A DNA stretch of 64,000 nt from Caballeronia sp. SBC1 (GCF_011493005.1 NZ_CP049156.1:1798001-1862000); one strand, 5' to 3'; shown: positions 9,433 to 18,605, numbered from the stretch's first letter. Numbers and translations: made by a program. Notes: generated from the sequence alone by a model not told the origin.

Positions 9433-10219
9433 CGAGCGAGATGGCGCCCGGCTTAGTGGTGGAGGCGCGGTCGTACCGCGCACGATCGACTCGATCGGCA
9501 GGCATTGGCAGGCGCCACGTTGACGCTCGCGGAAATTTCGCTGTCACGCACATACTCCTGCTGGATGGCGGTGCATTCGGTGATCTCGCGTGGGTGGACC
9601 AGGCCGCTCCAGCGTGGAAGCCAGGCGTTCGAGCAGTTGCTACAAGGCTTTATAGGGTCGAGAAAAGTGATCTTGTTGCGGGAGTAGCGCGGCGCCGGTT
9701 GCCGTGGGTCTGATACAAGACAAAAAAGGCCGTACGCGTGCCTGAAAATAACGATCCACGGCCGACCACTACAGCGGAGCAGATCGCTCCCGGAGCAACA
9801 AGTATTCAGTTGCTTCCTTCAGAACCATGCATGCGCAACGATCGGCGGGATGTTGAACCGCTGGATCATTTTGTGCGCTCAAACCACGCGTGAAATATTG
9901 CGTAAGGCCTTGAGAAGGTCGCCTCCTTTTCGATCGGTTCATTCGCTCGAAAACTAGGATCATCCCCTTAACGAACTCAGCCGTCAGGCATGCGCCCAAG
10001 GAACGTTCTTGTATAGGCGATGGCGGACCGCGCTTGGGGCAGACAGGCATCGGAAACTAAGCGATGAAACGTGAACATTCACGCGTCATCAGAAGTGCTT
10101 CCGGGGGGCAGCGTGCGACCGTTTCGTTCCGAGGCCACTGCTGAAAAGGCTGAGCCGGGCGAATGGCAGGCATCGTGTTCGATCAGCGCAACTTCAACGA
10201 TGGATCAACGGGGGCAGGT
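9433..10219. other. Gene-poor stretch after the soe genes
   Basis: I recognise no protein here on either strand. Reading frames of up to about 93 codons exist, for example 9769-10050 on the minus strand, but none resembles a known family or has a convincing RBS. An interrupted inverted repeat sits at 10063-10090. The stretch could hold decayed genes; I cannot tell what they were. Confidence 0.5.
10063..10090. promoter_or_regulatory. Palindromic site, possible operator
   Basis: CGTGAA-CA-TTCACG (10070-10083) is a perfect inverted repeat. It is flanked by GATGA (10063-10067) and its complement TCATC (10086-10090), giving two nested arms around a two-base centre. It lies about 130 bases before the LprI-like gene. 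Its function is unknown. The symmetry fits a dimeric repressor site. Confidence 0.3.
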
Positions 10220-10705
10220 ATGACAAGGTCAGGAAAATTGGAATCGAAGCTGTTCAACGTGAGGCGTGCTACCGGGACCGCCACGCTTGCATTACTGCTG
10301 TTGGGCGGAGGCTTTTCCGGATCCGCGCAGGCCGCGAGCTTCCATTGCGGCAAGAAGGTCTCAAGCTCGGAAAAGCTCGTTTGCAACGACCCCGAACTGT
10401 CGTCTCTCGACGACAAGCTGGCGATCGCCTACAAGCGCGCGAAAGACGTTACGCCCGATACTGCAGCGTTTGAGGACGACCGCGTCAAGCAGTGGCAATG
10501 GCGTCAACACAACTGCAAGGACAAGGCCTGCGTGACCAACTGGTACAACCGTCGCATCAGTGAGCTCGACGCGGACTTCGATCAGGGAACCGAGAACCAG
10601 GTTACCGTGCTTAAAGCCAGCCTCGCTGAGCAAAATCTGGCGCCCCCGGCTCAAGCCGCCGTGTTGAGGATAAAAGGCGACGCAGGTTCCTTGTCGATGC
10701 AATAG
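10220..10705 (+). CDS. Exported LprI-like (DUF1311) protein
   Basis: A 161-residue protein with a hydrophobic signal peptide (TLALLLLGGGFSGSAQA, cleavage after AQA) followed by a compact domain of the lysozyme inhibitor LprI N-terminal/DUF1311 type. The mature part opens with FHCGKKVSSSEKLVC and continues CNDPELSSLDDKLAIAY, the usual start of this family. Further cysteines (HNCKDKACV) lie about 60 residues on. Family members are periplasmic or lipoprotein-like; some inhibit lysozyme, but most have no known role. I prefer the ATG at 10220, with GGGGGCAGG just upstream. An in-frame GTG or ATG further back (10163) would push the signal peptide too far from the N-terminus. It stands alone, with no obvious operon. 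Confidence 0.75.
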   Translation: MTRSGKLESKLFNVRRATGTATLALLLLGGGFSGSAQAASFHCGKKVSSSEKLVCNDPELSSLDDKLAIAYKRAKDVTPDTAAFEDDRVKQWQWRQHNCKDKACVTNWYNRRISELDADFDQGTENQVTVLKASLAEQNLAPPAQAAVLRIKGDAGSLSMQ

Positions 10706-10822
10706 CGTGCGGACGCTGCTTGTCTAATGAGGGTTTCTTGTGCGGAGGTCTTTGCGCAGGACTCCCCGAACTGGCAGCGACTACCCTGAGCGCGTAGTGC
10801 CCGCCTTATGGTGGTTGATCTG

Positions 10823-10863
10823 GCTGGGGCCGAACTAACGAATCATTGGGTATCGGCCCCGGC
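10823..10863. repeat. Stem-loop (11 bp, 19-base loop)
   Basis: GCTGGGGCCGA at 10823-10833 pairs with TCGGCCCCGGC at 10853-10863, with one G-U pair. It lies 118 bases after the LprI-like gene and has no T-tract. It could help terminate transcription or be a protein-binding site. Confidence 0.35.
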
Positions 10864-10896
10864 ATGCCTCGCGCGAATTCGCTACGACTTGGCGGA

Positions 10897-10921
10897 GGAT
10901 GTCGCCAGGCAAGCGACATCC
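10897..10921. terminator. Stem-loop near the end of the small minus-strand gene
   Basis: GGATGTCGC (10897-10905) and GCGACATCC (10913-10921) are perfectly complementary around a seven-base loop. The structure begins 21 bases past the stop codon of the minus-strand gene that ends at 10943. It could terminate that gene or, from the other side, transcription coming from the LprI-like gene. No T-run follows on either strand, so Rho-independent termination is only a possibility. Confidence 0.35.
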
Positions 10922-10942
10922 GAGTAGTAGCCTGTTGTTAGT

Positions 10943-11176
10943 TTACTTGGTCTGTGGTTGTTCAAACGGTGACCGTGGCAAGGGCTCGCCATCTACGAAT
11001 GCCGTGGCGCTGCGCACAGCAAATTCGAAGGCACAGTCACGATTGGCGAACTGTCCAAGATTGCCAAGAGAGGTCGCTTCGCCATCCTCCTCCAGGATGG
11101 AAACGCGTGCGAGAAACGTGTTGCCTAGTCTTGTTACCGACGGTTGAATAGCCGCGCCATGGTGATAAAAGACCAT
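10943..11176 (-). CDS. Small conserved hypothetical protein (77 aa)
   Basis: A soluble 77-residue protein that resembles small Burkholderia hypothetical proteins. Visible features are an HHG near the start, LARVSILEEDG, a glycine-rich GNLGQFAN, and FAVRSATAFVDG towards the end. There is no signal peptide or membrane segment. AAAGGAGA sits five bases before the ATG at 11176, which decides the start. A longer version from 11191 would begin inside that RBS. Function is unknown. Protein-like composition and the strong RBS make it a probable real gene. It is monocistronic. Confidence 0.65.
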   Translation of the reverse strand: MVFYHHGAAIQPSVTRLGNTFLARVSILEEDGEATSLGNLGQFANRDCAFEFAVRSATAFVDGEPLPRSPFEQPQTK

Positions 11177-11763
11177 CGCATCTCCTTTCATTGATTGCCG
11201 AGCTTAGATAACTGTAGCGCTGCCATTAGTCGAATCAAAATATTATTTTTTGCTCCGGGCACATAATTAAAAGCAGAAGCCCTGTACCTGGACGATGGGC
11301 GCGCACGCCCCGATGCACTACGTGCGAGCGTGCTGAAGGTGGCGTTGCTATGGTGAAGTGGGCACATAAAAACGTTCGAGCGGGGAGCCTCATAAAGCTA
11401 CCCGGGTCTGGCGACCATTATGTGACGCGAGTGTTTTTACGCTGACGTAAGTATGAGGACCGCCTCGACGAGCGGCACCGTTGGGTGCCGAGATGCATCG
11501 CAGCGTGTTTGACATTATTGTGTTGCAGAATCAGGGTGCGACCGCAACTGGTGAGCGGTTAGACAGCGCGAGGTTGTCTTGAGTCGCACGTGCACAGGTA
11601 ATATGACGCTGCATTAAGGATCATCCAATCGAATGCATATTCTTCGGCCTCTCATGGTTCAGTTCGTGACCGACGACCCGATCGCGCTGTCGGCGCCATC
11701 TGAATCCTTCATCTCGAACATATCGAACCCTAATGCACAGCGGCAAGTTTTCAGGCGGTCCCG
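11177..11763. other. Intergenic stretch without recognisable genes
   Basis: Its right part must hold the promoter of the membrane protein gene that starts at 11764, and its left part that of the small minus-strand gene. An AT-rich patch (about 11235-11275) and a short hairpin CGGCACC-GTTG-GGTGCCG near 11472-11489 are the only features I can point to. Confidence 0.5.
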
Positions 11764-12777
11764 GTGACCGGCGCTCACACACGTAACGTCGCAATCCTGC
11801 TTGCTTTGCTTGGGGTCGGTCTCTCAATGGGCGTGCCTTTCATATTGGGCTCCCACTCTTTGTTTGCTGGCCTTCGAACCATCCCGGTAGACGTATTCCT
11901 GGTGCTCGCTGCAAGCGCCGCCGTGAGCGCGCTAGCGAAAGCCGGCAAGCTGCAGCTCATGCAAACCACGCTTGGCTTGCGCCTTCCTTTCATGCGTACG
12001 TTTGCGATCACCCTCGTGACCGATTTGGCCTTTCTGGTGTCTCCGCTGGGAGCGGCGGGGTACGGAGTCAATATCGGTTTGCTGCAGCGCGCCGGGGCGT
12101 CGTGGGCGATCGCCACCACGGTGGTGGGCGCCGACCAGGCACTCGACCTGACGTTCTTCGGGGTTGCGGTCCCCATCGCACTTTTGTTCTCCATCGGCCC
12201 GCTGGCTCATTTGCTTCCGAAAGTGAGTTTATCCACGGTCGCGGCAACGCTGGCAGGTCTCGCAATCGTGATGGGCGCTCTTTGGATGTGCCGCCGATAT
12301 GTCGCGCGTGCACTCGACGCGGCGGGCCATCTTGTTCCATGGCTCAGGGCCCGGCGGTCCCGCTGGGACAAGTTTCGCCGCAGCGTGCACCAGCAGTGGC
12401 GGCTGCTCATCACAGGCCCTCGTGACCGGTTCGTCGCACTGTTGCTGCTGACCACGCTGCAGTGGCTGCTTCGCTATAGCGCCTTATGGTTCATCTTGCT
12501 GGAACTCGGGTACCGTTTGCCGCTCGGATTTGTCCTCGCGGTGCAGGCGGTGGTATTGCATGCGGCGCTCTGGACCGGCGTACCCGCAGGTGGGGGCGGT
12601 GGCGATCTGGCGCTTGCAGCTGCGTTCGCGGCCTGGGTTCCGAGGGGAACCATGGCGACGGCGCTGGTGCTTTGGCGATTCGCGACGCTCTATTGCCCGC
12701 TGATGCTGGGCGCAGTGGGTTTTCTCGCGCTTGCATGGCGTCGTCGTGCGGCCATGCCTGCTCCCGCTCGTGACTGA
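11764..12777 (+). CDS. Lysylphosphatidylglycerol synthase TM-domain (UPF0104-like) membrane protein
   Basis: A 337-residue integral membrane protein with about eight hydrophobic segments. It resembles the flippase-like lysylphosphatidylglycerol synthase transmembrane family, but it lacks the soluble aminoacyl-transfer domain of MprF. A glycine-rich loop (PAGGGGGDLAL) before the last helices is typical of the family. The start is a GTG; the frame is closed by a stop 30 bases upstream and no ATG fits better. It converges with a glycosyltransferase gene on the other strand. Such pairs often take part in lipid-linked sugar or hopanoid-type envelope chemistry, but nothing here fixes the substrate. 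Confidence 0.75.
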   Translation: MTGAHTRNVAILLALLGVGLSMGVPFILGSHSLFAGLRTIPVDVFLVLAASAAVSALAKAGKLQLMQTTLGLRLPFMRTFAITLVTDLAFLVSPLGAAGYGVNIGLLQRAGASWAIATTVVGADQALDLTFFGVAVPIALLFSIGPLAHLLPKVSLSTVAATLAGLAIVMGALWMCRRYVARALDAAGHLVPWLRARRSRWDKFRRSVHQQWRLLITGPRDRFVALLLLTTLQWLLRYSALWFILLELGYRLPLGFVLAVQAVVLHAALWTGVPAGGGGGDLALAAAFAAWVPRGTMATALVLWRFATLYCPLMLGAVGFLALAWRRRAAMPAPARD

Positions 12778-12831
12778 CGCTTTGAAGTGATGCCTAGACT
12801 GAACCTTTCAACGGAACCCTTCGAAGGAACC

Positions 12832-13596
12832 TCAAGCCACGTTGTCGCGCGGGCTCCTGATTCGTACGAAGAACGGCGCGTGTCCCGCATGATCGACTCT
12901 TAACGAAAAGAGATGACATGTCTGTGACAGGAGCGCGAGCGGATAACTGACTTTCAACAAGTCGGCGATCATGCGCCACTCCGCGCGAACGCCGGCCCAG
13001 TAGCCGAGTTTTTCCGTCTTGCGCGCCTGCGTTACCTTCGGCCAGTGGGTGACTGCAATCGAGAGCCGGCGTTCAATGATCAGGTGGTTCATGAACACCT
13101 CAATGCCAAAGCGCGGCAAGCGGTGAATTTCCTTGAGTGCCTCGCTCAACAGTTCTTTCCTGACCACGCGCTCACCCGAAACGAAATCCAGTCCGATGGC
13201 GCGAAACAGCAGCAGGCTGTTCTGCCGCAGGCTCAGGCTGACGTCCGCAGTGCCGCTCAGTACGGGGGCGGCGAGCGCGGTGATGTGTTCGCTGGCGAGG
13301 CCCTTGAGGTCGGCATCGAGCAGCATGAGCAACGCGTTCTCGGCTGCGGCGATGCCTACGGCCATCGCCGCGCTTTTACCGCGGTTCACCGGGCATGTAA
13401 TCAGCTTGACAGAGGGGAAGCGTCTGACGATGTCGGCGGTACCGTCGGTCGATCCGTCATCGACCACGATAACCTCGGCCAGCAGCGGATGCACCGTTGC
13501 AACGGCCAGCACCGCGCCGATCCGAGGGGCTTCGTTAAATGCGCAAATGATGCATGAAACACGGTGGCGATTGGACAATGTCGAAAGGGCAGTCAT
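12832..13596 (-). CDS. Family 2 glycosyltransferase
   Basis: A 254-residue GT-A fold enzyme. The nucleotide-binding motif VVDDGSTDGT is at residues 44-53, and the metal-binding DxD (LLDADL) is at 92-97. The C-terminal part has hydrophobic stretches that suggest membrane association but no full set of transmembrane helices. It probably transfers an activated sugar to a lipid or protein acceptor at the inner membrane. It ends 54 bases from the convergent flippase-like gene (11764-12777), which may act on its product. The acceptor and donor cannot be read from sequence. Confidence 0.8.
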   Translation of the reverse strand: MTALSTLSNRHRVSCIICAFNEAPRIGAVLAVATVHPLLAEVIVVDDGSTDGTADIVRRFPSVKLITCPVNRGKSAAMAVGIAAAENALLMLLDADLKGLASEHITALAAPVLSGTADVSLSLRQNSLLLFRAIGLDFVSGERVVRKELLSEALKEIHRLPRFGIEVFMNHLIIERRLSIAVTHWPKVTQARKTEKLGYWAGVRAEWRMIADLLKVSYPLALLSQTCHLFSLRVDHAGHAPFFVRIRSPRDNVA

Positions 13597-13738
13597 GCGG
13601 GACGGCAGATGAGCAATTGGAGAGATGCGGCGCTAAGCTGCCGCAGCGCGCCGGTGCAGAGCGCGGTTTGCGATCTGGCATCCTACCCCACGAAGCGGCG
13701 CCGCGCCCCTCAAGCCGAAGAAATCTTGGCGAGGTGCC

Positions 13739-13765
13739 GGGTGAAGCTGATTGACAGCTTCACCC
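13739..13765. terminator. Strong stem-loop downstream of the liv operon
   Basis: GGGTGAAGCTG (13739-13749) and CAGCTTCACCC (13755-13765) form a perfect 11-bp stem with a five-base loop. It lies between the end of the minus-strand liv operon (13883) and the next minus-strand gene (start 13596), where a terminator is expected. There is no T-tract. The remaining bases of 13597-13882 show nothing else. Confidence 0.45.
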
Positions 13766-13882
13766 AACTGGCATTCTCTAATGGAACTTTAGTCCGATGA
13801 TTTTGTGCTGGCTGGCGCCTTTAGCGCAGGCGTATTTGCGCCCAACGCGGAGAGACAACGGAGGTGGCAGAGACAACAATGG

Positions 13883-15397
13883 CTATTCGCAACCCGGATG
13901 CACCCTCGAGCCGTCGACTACCTCCGCTTCGAGATATCCCCGGCCCATCTCCTTGGCAAAGCGTGCCGGATTACCTTCCCAGACTATGCGGGCGTGCTCG
14001 AGCACGTAGACGCGATCGGCGTGAGGCAAAGCAAAGGTGACGTTCTGCTCGCCGAGCAGAACGGTTATCGGCGTGGTCTGTTGCAGCCTTTCAAGTGCCT
14101 TCGAGAGTTGTTCCAGGATCACCGGTGCGAGCCCCAGGGTCGGCTCGTCCAGGATCAGGAGCTTGGGCTGCATCATGAGCGCGCGTGCAATAGCCAGCAT
14201 CTGCTGTTCGCCGCCGGACAGCGTGCGAGCTGTCTGGCTCTGCCGTGACTTGAGGATCGGGAATAGCTCGAAAAGCCAGGTCAGCTGTTGCGATCGTGCG
14301 GTGGAGGGAAGGTGATAACCGCCGAGATCGAGGTTCTCACGCACGGTCATGTCGCCGAAGAGCTCGCGGGTCTCGGGGCATTGAACTATGCCGGCGCGAG
14401 CGACCGCCGCCCCGGTCATGCCCTTCAGGTCGCGTCCACCGAAGCGGATCGCGCCCTGGTAGGGAAGCAGCCCGGAAATGGCGTTGAACAACGTCGTCTT
14501 GCCGGCACCATTTAGTCCTACTACCGAAACAAACTCGCCTTCGCGAACGTGGATACTGACCTTGTCCAGCGCACGCGCCTTGCCGTAAAACACGCTTACG
14601 TCCTGAACCTCCAGGATCGACACTTTACTGCGTGCCTCATCAGGCGGACGCTCCCTGGTTTCGATCTTGCCGCCTATATAAACTCGCCGGACGGTTTCAT
14701 TCTGCATCACCTCCTCGGCAGTGCCTTCCGCCACATGCTCGCCAAGATACATGGCGAGGACACGATCGACCAATGCCGCCAGACTCTTGACGTTGTGGTC
14801 GACCAGTAGCACCGCGCGGCCCTCGGCGCGAAAGCCTCGGATCAGCGCCGAGAAGGATTCCGACTCAGCCGCGTTGAGCCCGGCAAAGGGCTCGTCGACC
14901 AGCACCACCTTTGGATCACGCGCGATGGCCTTGGCCATCTCCATTCGGCGCAGATCGGCGAAGGGCAGGCTTGCGGGGTGGCGGTGCATCACTGCGCCAA
15001 GCTCAACGCGCTCTGCGATTTCACGGGCCCGGCGCTCGACGTGGGGATCGGCGAACAGCTTGATCAGGGAGTCGGGCAGAAGCGCCAGCTTGATATGTTC
15101 GAGCACCGTTTGCCGATGCAGCGGCCGCGAGTGCTGGAACACGATACCGACGCCGGCTCGCGCGATTTTATGCGGCGCCCAGCCAGCCATTTCCACACCG
15201 TCGAGCTTGACCGACCCTGCATTGGGCCGTTCGATGCCCATGATCAGCTTCATCACAGTCGATTTGCCCGAGCCGTTCGGACCGATAAGGCCGAGAATTT
15301 CGCCGGCCTGAATGTCGAAACCGATATCCTTCACAGCCAGCAAGCCGCCGAAGCGTTTGGTCAGGCCGCGTACCTGGAGGCGAGGCGTATCGCTCAT
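13883..15397 (-). CDS. livGF: Fused LivG-LivF ABC transporter ATPase
   Basis: A 504-residue protein with two complete-length ABC ATPase domains in one chain, corresponding to LivG followed by LivF. Domain one has Walker A GPNGSGKST (39-47) and Walker B VVLVDEPFAGL, but its signature reads LPFADLRRMEMAKA where LivG has an LSxGQ-type sequence. Domain two has Walker A GLNGAGKTT, an intact LSGGEQQM signature and Walker B LILDEPTLGL. A linker of about 25 residues near position 245 joins them. It energises a branched-chain-amino-acid/amide-type (HAAT) importer. The start ATG lies inside the livM stop region (four-base overlap). In most genomes livG and livF are separate genes. Confidence 0.88.
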   Translation of the reverse strand: MSDTPRLQVRGLTKRFGGLLAVKDIGFDIQAGEILGLIGPNGSGKSTVMKLIMGIERPNAGSVKLDGVEMAGWAPHKIARAGVGIVFQHSRPLHRQTVLEHIKLALLPDSLIKLFADPHVERRAREIAERVELGAVMHRHPASLPFADLRRMEMAKAIARDPKVVLVDEPFAGLNAAESESFSALIRGFRAEGRAVLLVDHNVKSLAALVDRVLAMYLGEHVAEGTAEEVMQNETVRRVYIGGKIETRERPPDEARSKVSILEVQDVSVFYGKARALDKVSIHVREGEFVSVVGLNGAGKTTLFNAISGLLPYQGAIRFGGRDLKGMTGAAVARAGIVQCPETRELFGDMTVRENLDLGGYHLPSTARSQQLTWLFELFPILKSRQSQTARTLSGGEQQMLAIARALMMQPKLLILDEPTLGLAPVILEQLSKALERLQQTTPITVLLGEQNVTFALPHADRVYVLEHARIVWEGNPARFAKEMGRGYLEAEVVDGSRVHPGCE

Positions 15398-16326
15398 TCA
15401 CGCTCCCTGGCCGTAACACGCAGCAGATTGCCGAGAAGGCCGTCCGGGAAAAACAGGATGACGGCCAGCGCCACGGCCGCGACCACGAAGGTGTTGATCT
15501 GGCCAAGGGGGCGCAGGAACTCTCCGGCCACGATCAGAAACACCGAGCCGAGCACGGCGCCAAGTATGGTGCGCCGCCCGCCGAGCACTGCAGCAATGAT
15601 GATCTGGACACCCACGCCCAAATCAACCACGGTGCTGACCGACGCGGTTCCCTGATAGAAGATCAGCATGGCCCCGGCGACGCCCGAAAACACCGCACTG
15701 ATGCAAAAGGCCGCGAGCTTGTGCTTCGTCACATTGAAGCCGAGCGCTTGCGCGCCAACGGCATCCTGACCGCTCGCTTGCAAAATGAGTCCGATCGCCG
15801 AACGCGACAAGCCAAACAGAATGATCGCGCAAACAATCAGAAAGCCGAGCGCGTACCAGTAGTTGTCTTCTGCGCGCACGGACAGGACGTCCGGCACCGT
15901 CATGCCGATCTCGCCACCGGTCACGCCCGCGAAAATCACGATGCAGTTCTGCAGCAACAGTACGGCGACCAGCGTGACGAGACCGAAGTAGGGGCCGCGC
16001 AAGCGCAGCGCCGGCAGGGCAAGCAGCAGGCCCCCGATCAACGCGACCAGCCCCCCGGCGATGATGCAGACCGGAATCGGCGGTCCCCACTTGGCGTCAA
16101 GTATGGCGGCTGTGTAGGCACCCAGGCCGATCAGGAACGTGGGGCCGAAGTTGACCTCGCCGGCGAAGCCGAACAGCAGGTCCCAGGCCATCGAGAAGAC
16201 GCCGAAGTAGTAAGCAACCGTCAGGATGCCGAGCACGTAGCCGGACAGCCACCAGGGCAGCGTAGCGGCCACTGCCGCCAGCAACAGCGCGGCCCACAGC
16301 ACAGGAGAACGAAGCAGGTTCTTCAT
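15394..16326 (-). CDS. livM: HAAT-family ABC transporter permease, LivM-like
   Basis: A 310-residue inner-membrane permease of the branched-chain amino acid type. The LivM region from FGFAGEVNFGPTFLIGLGAY onward is visible, and so are the LALRGPYF-like motif (ALRLRGPYFGLVTL) and many hydrophobic segments. I chose the ATG at 16326 because homology begins there. An open frame further upstream reads into the livH region. It lies 14 bases after livH and overlaps the fused ATPase gene by four bases. The transported compound is unknown. Confidence 0.87.
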   Translation of the reverse strand: MKNLLRSPVLWAALLLAAVAATLPWWLSGYVLGILTVAYYFGVFSMAWDLLFGFAGEVNFGPTFLIGLGAYTAAILDAKWGPPIPVCIIAGGLVALIGGLLLALPALRLRGPYFGLVTLVAVLLLQNCIVIFAGVTGGEIGMTVPDVLSVRAEDNYWYALGFLIVCAIILFGLSRSAIGLILQASGQDAVGAQALGFNVTKHKLAAFCISAVFSGVAGAMLIFYQGTASVSTVVDLGVGVQIIIAAVLGGRRTILGAVLGSVFLIVAGEFLRPLGQINTFVVAAVALAVILFFPDGLLGNLLRVTARERE

Positions 16327-16340
16327 GGTGGCTCGCCGGG

Positions 16341-17216
16341 CTAGCGCCGGCCCAGCAGGCCCTGAGGCCGTACATAGACCACGAGCACCAACAGCAGGAG
16401 CGCGGGCAGGGGACGCAGCGTCGGCGCGATGAGATAGGCGGTAATGGTCTCCAGATACCCCACGACGTACGCCGCCATCAGCGAGCCCGAGACGCTGCCC
16501 AGTCCGCCGAGAACCACGATCGAGAAGGCGCTTGCCGTGAGTTGGCCGGTGTTGTTGGAACTCACGCCGAGGAACGACGCCAGCAGCACCCCGGCGACCC
16601 CGGCAAGCACGCCGTAGATGCTCCATGCCAGCAGGTAGACGCGAGAGAGTTCGAAACCGAGCAGCGTCAGCCCGCGTGGGTTGATCGATGCGGCGAGCAG
16701 CGCCTTGCCGGCGCGCGTCCGGTTGACGAACACCCAGAGCAAGCCGATCACGAGCCAGCAGATCACCGCGATCATGATCTCGTTAAGCGGGGTGCGAACG
16801 CCGGCAATGCTGACTACGCCCGCAATCAGCGGACGCATTGTCACCGGGTTGTCGGTGAAAAGATAGGCCATGCCCTGCTGGATCATGATGCCCCACAGCA
16901 GTGTGCCGGTGAGCACGAAGATCTCTTTCTCCTCGCGCGGAATCGCGGCGGAGCGCTGGATGGGCCGCACGACCATGAGATAGGTCACATAGGCGCAGGC
17001 CAGCCCTGACAGCACACCTAGCAGCGTGCCGAGATAGGTGCCAATACCGGCTTCGCCCGCAAGCATCCAGCCCATCAGCGCCGCAACGAGCATGACGCCC
17101 CCGTGCGCGAGATTGAGGACGCCCGATACGCCGAAAATCAGCGTGAAACCAATCGCACCCAGCGCGTACAGGGAGCTGATCGCAAAACCGTCGATCAAGA
17201 TTTGCAGCCAGACCAT
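16341..17216 (-). CDS. livH: HAAT-family ABC transporter permease, LivH-like
   Basis: A 291-residue permease with the LivH opening (LIDGFAISSLYALGAIGFTL) and the conserved GVLNLAHGGVML motif near residues 32-43. The C-terminal IVVLGGLGSVSGSLMAAYVV stretch is also typical. About eight transmembrane helices are expected. It is the first permease after the substrate-binding protein gene, from which it is separated by 123 bases. It forms the membrane channel together with LivM. Confidence 0.88.
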   Translation of the reverse strand: MVWLQILIDGFAISSLYALGAIGFTLIFGVSGVLNLAHGGVMLVAALMGWMLAGEAGIGTYLGTLLGVLSGLACAYVTYLMVVRPIQRSAAIPREEKEIFVLTGTLLWGIMIQQGMAYLFTDNPVTMRPLIAGVVSIAGVRTPLNEIMIAVICWLVIGLLWVFVNRTRAGKALLAASINPRGLTLLGFELSRVYLLAWSIYGVLAGVAGVLLASFLGVSSNNTGQLTASAFSIVVLGGLGSVSGSLMAAYVVGYLETITAYLIAPTLRPLPALLLLVLVVYVRPQGLLGRR

Positions 17217-17339
17217 TCCCGCCCCTTTGGCCCGGCAAGTGGCCGGAATCCCTTGACGACGTGCTTGAACGAGTCACCTGAACGAGAAGCGGCCGTGATC
17301 CAGACTCATACCGGAACGCGGTCGCTTTGTTTTCCGGAG

Positions 17340-18605
17340 CTAGTTGGCCGCGGCTTGCTGCAGTTTGATGAACGACGGGAATTTGACCGTCGCGTTGGCC
17401 ACGCTTTTCGGCCAGATCGCTACTTGCTTGCCATCCTGCCACTGAAGGTTGATGCCGGTAATGTAGCCCGGACCGTACTTGAGCGCGTGCGTGAACTGGT
17501 CGTTTCTGCCATAGAACTGCCAGCGGCCTATGGTCCCTACATAGTCGGTTTTCTCGAGTGCGTCGACCATCTTGTCCGGATCGGTCGCACCGTGGTTTCG
17601 CTTGATGGCATCCGCGAGGATATAGACCAGGTCGTAGCTCGTGAACCCGCAATAGGCCGGAGAGACGCCAAACTGCTTCGTGTAGGCATCAACGAACGGC
17701 ACGGTCTTCGGCGTGATGGCCACGCCCGGAGCCGCGGCGCTCGCCGTGATGACCCCTTCAGTGGCGCCGTTGGTGTCCTTCCAGAAACTGCTGGTCGTGG
17801 CCTGCGAACTTTGGCCGGTCAAGGGGATCGGCACTTGCTGATCATGCCATTGCACGGTCGGTTGAACGCCCACATGGCTGATGCCCGTGGTGATCGTGTC
17901 CGGGTGCTTGCTTTCGATCTGATTGAAGATCGGCGTGAAGTCCGACGTGTCCGGATTGAAGCGGATGTGATCCAGCACCTTGAGGCCGGCTTTCGGCAGG
18001 CATTCGAGGAAACGATCGTCGAGCGGTTTGGTCCAGGCGGCATCTTCGCTCATGACCACCGTCGTCTTCATGTGGAACTGGCCCACCAGGATGTCGTGCG
18101 AGAAGTCGCAAATCGACTGGGCGATAAACGCCGAAGTCATCCAGCCGTGAAACGTGTACTTGTAGTTGTTGTAGTCATCGTGGACGTGCTTGGAGATGTC
18201 GTTGCTCGCCGCGCCGGGCGTGATGAAGGGCATCTTCAGGCGTGCCGACCAGGGTTCCATTGCGAGTGCAACCTCGCTGATGTAGCTGCCGATCACGGCG
18301 ATGACCTTGTCCTGGGTGGCCGCGCGCTGGAAGGCGCGGACCCCGTCGGATGCCGAGGAGTGATCGTCGTAGGCGATGATCTGGATCATCCTCCCGTCAA
18401 CGCCGCCATGAGCGTTGATCTCGTCGGCCGCGAGCTGGGCCGCCTTGGTAATCGACGCGCCGGCCACGGCCGACTCTTCGCCGATAACCCCGATCTTGAT
18501 GGGATCTCCCGCAGCATGCGCTGAGACCGCCACCCCGAGCGCTGCAAACGCTGTACCCACCTGAACAAGGCTGCACAGGCGCCGCCACGTTGAATTCTTG
18601 GACAT
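17340..18605 (-). CDS. livK: Periplasmic substrate-binding protein, LivK-like (type 1 PBP)
   Basis: A 421-residue exported binding protein. The signal peptide ends at VSAHA-AGDPI, and the mature chain begins KIGVIGEESAVAGASITKAA, the standard opening of branched-chain amino acid or amide binding proteins. Ligand contacts cannot be assigned, so the substrate is open: amino acid, amide, urea-like or aromatic acid. The start at 18605 is preceded by GGAG and gives a normal signal peptide. The reading frame extends further upstream to 18794, but with no signal-like sequence. It is the first gene of the livK-H-M-GF operon. Confidence 0.87.
   Translation of the reverse strand: MSKNSTWRRLCSLVQVGTAFAALGVAVSAHAAGDPIKIGVIGEESAVAGASITKAAQLAADEINAHGGVDGRMIQIIAYDDHSSASDGVRAFQRAATQDKVIAVIGSYISEVALAMEPWSARLKMPFITPGAASNDISKHVHDDYNNYKYTFHGWMTSAFIAQSICDFSHDILVGQFHMKTTVVMSEDAAWTKPLDDRFLECLPKAGLKVLDHIRFNPDTSDFTPIFNQIESKHPDTITTGISHVGVQPTVQWHDQQVPIPLTGQSSQATTSSFWKDTNGATEGVITASAAAPGVAITPKTVPFVDAYTKQFGVSPAYCGFTSYDLVYILADAIKRNHGATDPDKMVDALEKTDYVGTIGRWQFYGRNDQFTHALKYGPGYITGINLQWQDGKQVAIWPKSVANATVKFPSFIKLQQAAAN

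Noticed and set aside
9769..10050. A 93-codon minus-strand frame after soeC as a gene
   Set aside because: No family resemblance, no convincing RBS, and a composition expected from non-coding GC-rich DNA.
13797..14248. Plus-strand frames near the end of the livGF gene
   Set aside because: They are antisense to a clearly conserved ATPase domain.
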